In this document: positions 60,218 to 64,000 of the stretch, one piece after another
How the letters are laid out: every line of letters starts with the position of its first letter
Position numbering within the stretch: the stretch's first letter is position 1
Assembly: GCF_007846095.1 (NCBI RefSeq)
Contig: NZ_VOEI01000001.1
Location: 1-64,000 of the forward strand
DNA from: Mucilaginibacter achroorhodeus
Lineage (GTDB): Bacteria; Bacteroidota; Bacteroidia; Sphingobacteriales; Sphingobacteriaceae
Direction of reading: 5' to 3'
Length of the DNA: 64,000 nucleotides
Position numbers and translations under genes: made by a program
Notes under the pieces: model-generated
What the model saw: only the letters and a program-made list of their open reading frames with translations
What the model was told of the DNA's origin: nothing
Database searches by the model: none

Positions 60218-62596
60218 CTACATTTTTAGTTTGCTGGCAGGATTAAATCTTACTGCCCTTAGCACCTGCAAGCAAACCGTAAACAACACGATTGACAGCG
60301 AAATACCTAAGGCCAAGGCGAATGGCGTTAGCGTGAGCTGGATACGATATGCAAAAGTTTGCAACCACTTGTACGTCAAAATAAATGATAGCGGCCACGC
60401 GATGACATTAGCCAGTATCACGGCATAGAAAAACGGTTTGCTAAGCGTAGCCATCAACTGTCGGCCCATAGCACCAAAAACCTTTCTGATAGCGATCTCT
60501 TTTGTGCGGATGCGTATGGCATTGGCAGCAGATGAAAATGTCCCCAGCGAAGCTATGAATACCGCCAGTGCCGAGAAGAAATAGAGTACAGATTGCAGTT
60601 GCTCCTGCCTGATGAACAGTTGCCCGTACAGCTCATCTAAAAAGTGGTAGCTGAATGTATCGCCATCTAATTTGTTGATGTCTTTCCATTGAGCGTTAAG
60701 CGTTTTAAGCATGGGCGCTATGGCTTTGCTTTCGGCGCTGATCATGATCTGTGTTTTGGATAAACCGCAATTATCTTTCATCAGGTAAACTGTTGGCTGT
60801 ACGTTCTCTTCAAAGCCGTAGGCTTTAATATCTTTACTTACGCCAATCACCTTGTAGCTACCGCCACAACCGTTGATGGTTGCACCAACCGGGTTTTGCA
60901 ATCCTAACGCCTTAACAGCTGCATTATTCAAAATCACGTTCACCGAATCACCGGGGAACGATTGGTTAAAGAAGCGGCCCTGCTGTAAGTTGATATTGAG
61001 CGTTTCAAAATAATCGTAATCAACCCCAATCGTGTTCATGGTAAGCGCCTTGTTGTTTACCGTATACTCGTTAGATACCGGCTTGATCCCGCCTGGCACA
61101 TTCGTACTTACCGTTACATGCTTAACGCCGGGGATGGCTTTAATTCGGTCGCGGACAGGAGTAAATTTATCCGGAGTGTTAAAGATCGCCAGGTTATCCA
61201 CATACACTACTTGCCTTGCGGTAAACCCTGCATCTTGTGTGCGCATGTATCTTATTTGCTGGTTTATTACCACCAATGTTATCACAAAAACAATAGCAAA
61301 AGTAAACTGCAGCACGGTGATGCCTGTTTTAAGCCATGATAACCGCCCTCCTGCCGTAAACTGATCGCCGCGAAGCACCACAGCCGGATTAAAGCCCGCC
61401 ATTAGCAAAGCAGGATAAACGCCTGCAAGCAGTGTCAACGCTATCAGCATTGCAATTAACTGAATGACTATATTTAGTCCAATGCCTGAAATGAGCAGAT
61501 CGACACGCAATAATTGATTGAAATAAGGAAGGCCCGCAACAACCAGCACAAACGCAATAGCTAAACCTATAAGGCACTGGATAAAAATCTCCAATATGAA
61601 TTGCAGCGCTATCTTACCCTTTTTTATGCCATTCACTTTCTTTATGCCAACCTCTTTGGCTCGCCTGCTGGCTTGCGTGATGTAAAGATTGGTAAAGTTT
61701 ACGCCGGTAACCACCAGTATGATGATGGCCAGCGCCATCAGTCCCTTTACGATATGATCGCCGACCGGCGAACCATAATGCGGTTTAAGGTGCAGGTTCT
61801 GCAAAGCATCCAGGTATATGGCCGGTGCGTCCGGACTAATGGATTCACGCGCTGCCCTGCTGGTATCGGCCAGTGCCGCTTTTTTGTAAATAGCGTCTAT
61901 TTTTTTTGATAATTGCGCAATATCGGCGTCGGGCTTTACCAGGATATACGTTTGGAAAACACGGCTGCCATAGCTCTGATCCTTGCCCGAAGCAATATCG
62001 TTTGAAAAACCAATGCAATCAAATTTGAAATTGGTATTACCGGGTATATCATCTACCACACCTGCCACGGTAAAAGGCATACCTGACTTCGACATCATAT
62101 TCACCGTTTTGTTGATGATGGTTTCGTGTTTCGGGAACAGCACCTCAGCGGTTTCCTTTGAGAGTAAAGTGGTAGGTAACTGACTGTCGGGCTTTAGGTT
62201 AAAACCTTTAGGCTTTATACCTAATATTTTTGCAATAGAATAATCGGCACCGGCCCATTTCTTGATCAAAAATCTACCGTCGGATGTATAAAAAGGTATC
62301 TGAAATAGCGCAGTATTTGTCCTGCCGACTTCCTCTATCTCCGGGCATTGGGCTTTTAAGGTAGCTGCTAATGGTGCCGGTGTGTAAGGCGATGGGCCAT
62401 TGGGCAACTCGCGCTCTACTAAATAAACGCGCTTATAATTTTTGTTCCACTTATCGTAGCTGGTTTCATGATCTACGTACAGCGTTACAAATATGAATGC
62501 GGCCAGACCTAAAGAAAGACCTAAGATGTTTAATAAGTTATACCATTTCGCTTTTAAAAAAGTGCGGAAGGCAATTTTAAAGTCTAAGTTATTCAT
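60218..62596 (-). CDS. FtsX/MacB-type ABC transporter permease (large, two-repeat)
   Basis: 792 residues from the ATG at 62596. The Bacteroidota long form with two MacB_PCD plus FtsX units: NNLDFKIAFRTFLKAKWYNLLNILGLSLGLAAF at the start (in parts), helices near 280-310, 335-360, 385-410; second periplasmic domain about 450-660, final helices 680-790 with the AIRIRTKEIAIRKVFGAMG signature. Needs a separate ATPase; none is adjacent. Substrate unknown. Confidence 0.9.
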   Translation of the reverse strand: MNNLDFKIAFRTFLKAKWYNLLNILGLSLGLAAFIFVTLYVDHETSYDKWNKNYKRVYLVERELPNGPSPYTPAPLAATLKAQCPEIEEVGRTNTALFQIPFYTSDGRFLIKKWAGADYSIAKILGIKPKGFNLKPDSQLPTTLLSKETAEVLFPKHETIINKTVNMMSKSGMPFTVAGVVDDIPGNTNFKFDCIGFSNDIASGKDQSYGSRVFQTYILVKPDADIAQLSKKIDAIYKKAALADTSRAARESISPDAPAIYLDALQNLHLKPHYGSPVGDHIVKGLMALAIIILVVTGVNFTNLYITQASRRAKEVGIKKVNGIKKGKIALQFILEIFIQCLIGLAIAFVLVVAGLPYFNQLLRVDLLISGIGLNIVIQLIAMLIALTLLAGVYPALLMAGFNPAVVLRGDQFTAGGRLSWLKTGITVLQFTFAIVFVITLVVINQQIRYMRTQDAGFTARQVVYVDNLAIFNTPDKFTPVRDRIKAIPGVKHVTVSTNVPGGIKPVSNEYTVNNKALTMNTIGVDYDYFETLNINLQQGRFFNQSFPGDSVNVILNNAAVKALGLQNPVGATINGCGGSYKVIGVSKDIKAYGFEENVQPTVYLMKDNCGLSKTQIMISAESKAIAPMLKTLNAQWKDINKLDGDTFSYHFLDELYGQLFIRQEQLQSVLYFFSALAVFIASLGTFSSAANAIRIRTKEIAIRKVFGAMGRQLMATLSKPFFYAVILANVIAWPLSFILTYKWLQTFAYRIQLTLTPFALALGISLSIVLFTVCLQVLRAVRFNPASKLKM

Positions 62597-62668
62597 GGCG
62601 ATATCTGAATATCTCAAAATAATATTTTATTTTTAAAATTTAAACAAAATATTATTCCCTACACTACC

Positions 62669-63097
62669 TCAATCCTCTTTCACCATTTTGTAATGCTGAA
62701 TACCCGCTTCTTCAAATTGCGGGCCCGAAGGCTTGAAGCCGAATTTTTCATACAAGCCTACCGCCTGCACTTGCGCGTGTAGATAAACATAGGTGGCATG
62801 GGCAGGCAGATCTGCTAAAACAGCTTTTATCAAAGCCTGCCCTATACCGTAGCCACGGTATTTGTCCAGTACCGCAAAACGTTCTAATTTGTACCCTTTA
62901 TCGGTTTTTCGATAACGGGCAGCGCCGGCAGGTTGGCCCTCAACAGTCGCCAGGAAGTGCGTAGCATCATCATTAAACTCGCTCTCCAGATCAGGTGGGC
63001 AATTTTGTCCGTCAACAAAAACTTCGCGCCTTATGGCAAATGCTTTTTCAAGATCAATTGGGTCACTTATGCGTTTTGCTTCTGTTTCTAACGGCAT
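62669..63097 (-). CDS. GNAT-family N-acetyltransferase
   Basis: 142 residues. AFAIRREVFVDGQ at the start, the acetyl-CoA motif LDKYRGYGIGQALIKAV, and C-terminal LYEKFGFKPSGPQF with HYKMVKE. ElaA/PhnO-like small acetyltransferase; acceptor unknown. Its start overlaps the upstream iron-permease-like gene by 35 bases. Confidence 0.9.
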   Translation of the reverse strand: MPLETEAKRISDPIDLEKAFAIRREVFVDGQNCPPDLESEFNDDATHFLATVEGQPAGAARYRKTDKGYKLERFAVLDKYRGYGIGQALIKAVLADLPAHATYVYLHAQVQAVGLYEKFGFKPSGPQFEEAGIQHYKMVKED

Positions 63098-63572
63098 TTT
63101 GATAATGCTTTTTGGTTTTCAGGCTGGTTATCTTTTCGTTGTGATTCTCCTCCGCAGCGTCTATCGAGTGCGTGCACGTGATATCATCATCTTGTCCCGC
63201 CAATTTAGCCAATTTCACATAAAATTTGGCTAACTGGTCAAGTTCAGTTTCGGTAAGATCCTCAATGTTCACCATACGGTTACTTGCTCCCTGGTGAGAT
63301 GCCAGCAACTCGTTCAGCTTTAAGTGTACCGCTTTTGAATCCTTATTCTGCGATTTCTGGATCAGGAATACCATTAAAAAGGTAATGATTGTTGTGCCTG
63401 TATTGATAACCAATTGCCATGTATCAGAGTATTTGAATACCGGCCCGGTTATGATCCAAATAATAATGACGGCTGTTGCGGCGATAAAAGCAGCAGAGCT
63501 ACCTGTAGCAATGGTTGCCCAGTTAGCAAATCTTTCAAAAAAGTTTTTGTTGCGGTGTTTTTGTATGGCCAT
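63063..63572 (-). CDS. low-affinity iron permease family protein
   Basis: 169 residues from the ATG at 63572. FFERFANWATIATGSSAAFIAATAVIIIWIITGPVF and WQLVINTGTTIITFLMVFLIQKSQNKDSKAVHLKLNELL (given in parts) match the low-affinity iron permease family, with two to three membrane helices. Transport role in bacteria is not well proven. Overlaps the GNAT gene by 35 bases. Confidence 0.85.
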   Translation of the reverse strand: MAIQKHRNKNFFERFANWATIATGSSAAFIAATAVIIIWIITGPVFKYSDTWQLVINTGTTIITFLMVFLIQKSQNKDSKAVHLKLNELLASHQGASNRMVNIEDLTETELDQLAKFYVKLAKLAGQDDDITCTHSIDAAEENHNEKITSLKTKKHYQNAVRNRSKTHK

Positions 63573-63596
63573 GATTTGTAGGGTATTTAGCCACAA

Positions 63597-63635
63597 CTAA
63601 AAAAAAGCGCCAATGTTTTTCAACATTGGCGCTTT
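63597..63635 (-). terminator. terminator after the aldolase gene
   Basis: A perfect 12-bp stem AAAGCGCCAATG / CATTGGCGCTTT with an 8-base loop; on the minus strand it runs into eight T. It serves the aldolase gene ending at 63657. Confidence 0.88.
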
Positions 63636-63656
63636 AAACTCCTTTTAGCTATATTG

Positions 63657-64000
63657 TTACAATTTGCTATTCACATCAAGGCAGTTAAGGTCGGCAAAAG
63701 CATCTGTTAAGCGTTTAACAAAAGTTTCTTCGCCTTTACGCAACCATACGCGTGGATCGTAATATTTTTTGTTCGGAGAATCGTCGCCATCAGGGCTTCC
63801 AATCTGCGATTGCAGGTAAGCTTCCTTTGATTGATAGTAATCCTTAATACCTTCCCAGAAAGCCCATTGCATATCGGTATCGATATTCATTTTGATTGCA
63901 CCGTAAGAGATAGCTTCGCGAATCTCTTCCTGGCTTGAACCAGAACCACCATGGAAAACAAAGTTGATAGGTTTGTCGGCAGTAAGGTTATGTTTCTCTT
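63657..64000 (-). CDS. class II fructose-bisphosphate aldolase, C-terminal part
   Basis: The last 113 residues or so; the start is beyond the window. FHGGSGSSQEEIREAISYG with the zinc-ligand His, KMNIDTDMQWAFWEG, and KYYDPRVWLRKGEE are signatures of the longer class IIA enzymes (FbaA type). Splits fructose 1,6-bisphosphate in glycolysis. Single-gene unit with a strong terminator. Confidence 0.92.
   Translation of the reverse strand, partial: EKHNLTADKPINFVFHGGSGSSQEEIREAISYGAIKMNIDTDMQWAFWEGIKDYYQSKEAYLQSQIGSPDGDDSPNKKYYDPRVWLRKGEETFVKRLTDAFADLNCLDVNSKL

Noticed and set aside
1..64000. tRNA, rRNA, riboswitch or phage structural genes
   Set aside because: I looked for conserved T-loop, rRNA and common riboswitch cores by eye and saw none; a covariance search would be needed to exclude them.

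Overview
This window looks like ordinary chromosome from a Bacteroidota bacterium. A Sphingobacteriaceae member close to Mucilaginibacter or Pedobacter is my best guess; that is inference from gene content and intergenic style, not a database match. Supporting signs are the fused SecDF, long-type PyrF, Rho with a Q/E/P-rich N-terminal insert, M56 peptidase with TonB-like domains, a DnaQ/GIY-YIG fusion, and promoters of the Bacteroidota type TAnnTTTG. No rRNA, tRNA or CRISPR array was seen.

Layout. 1-290: the 3' end of an IS3-like transposase, its probable terminal repeat, and a palindromic stretch. 292-8.2 kb: recQ and gltA (minus), a large hybrid sensor kinase (plus), and a MacB-type permease (minus). 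8.4-10.8 kb: queA, ispD and two tiny membrane proteins. 10.9-17.5 kb: a DUF2795 protein, PduO-type adenosyltransferase, a GH19 chitinase lipoprotein, a DinB-like protein, a serine hydrolase, an AraC regulator and an ABC ATPase. 17.6-25.4 kb: gatC, plsC, trpS, a deoxynucleoside kinase, a lipoprotein, pyrG and yidC. 25.5-33.2 kb: exonuclease/GIY-YIG fusion, RibD-like reductase, PNPOx-like protein, pyrF, rho, pssA, purS, an Hpt protein and folK. 33.3-41.2 kb: sppA, a PolX-like protein, an ADP-heptose/heptosyltransferase cluster (hldA, gmhA, hldC, GT9), an outer-membrane barrel and SixA. 41.2-47.3 kb: dprA, a BlaI/BlaR1-like pair with three clear operators, and a minus operon GT2, ECF sigma factor, rsmG. 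47.4-50.6 kb: tgt, an LptF/G permease and a DMT transporter, joined stop-to-start. 50.6-51.4 kb: an AT-rich gap. 51.4-57.9 kb: ispE, then thyA, antitoxin, Doc toxin, folA, then secDF. 58-64 kb: NDH-2, HMG-CoA lyase, a FtsX/MacB permease, GNAT, an iron-permease-like protein, and the 3' part of a class II aldolase.

How the genes relate. Most are housekeeping: cell envelope (heptose, LPS export, YidC, SecDF, phospholipid), nucleotide and folate supply (pyrF, pyrG, purS, thyA, folA, folK, dNK), isoprenoids (ispD, ispE), tRNA modification (queA, tgt) and DNA repair or uptake (recQ, PolX-like, DnaQ-UvrC-like, dprA).

The most unusual signal is intergenic. At least six gaps hold two inverted arms built from a short reiterated word. 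The word differs between loci, and the arms sometimes differ by whole units. At queA/ispD one arm is read as the IspD N-terminus; at pyrF and two other genes the repeat overlaps or abuts stop codons. Other loci of interest are the toxin-antitoxin pair inside the thyA-folA operon, a PolX homologue lacking two palm aspartates, a TonB-like BlaR1 homologue, and a terminator placed directly before the recQ start.
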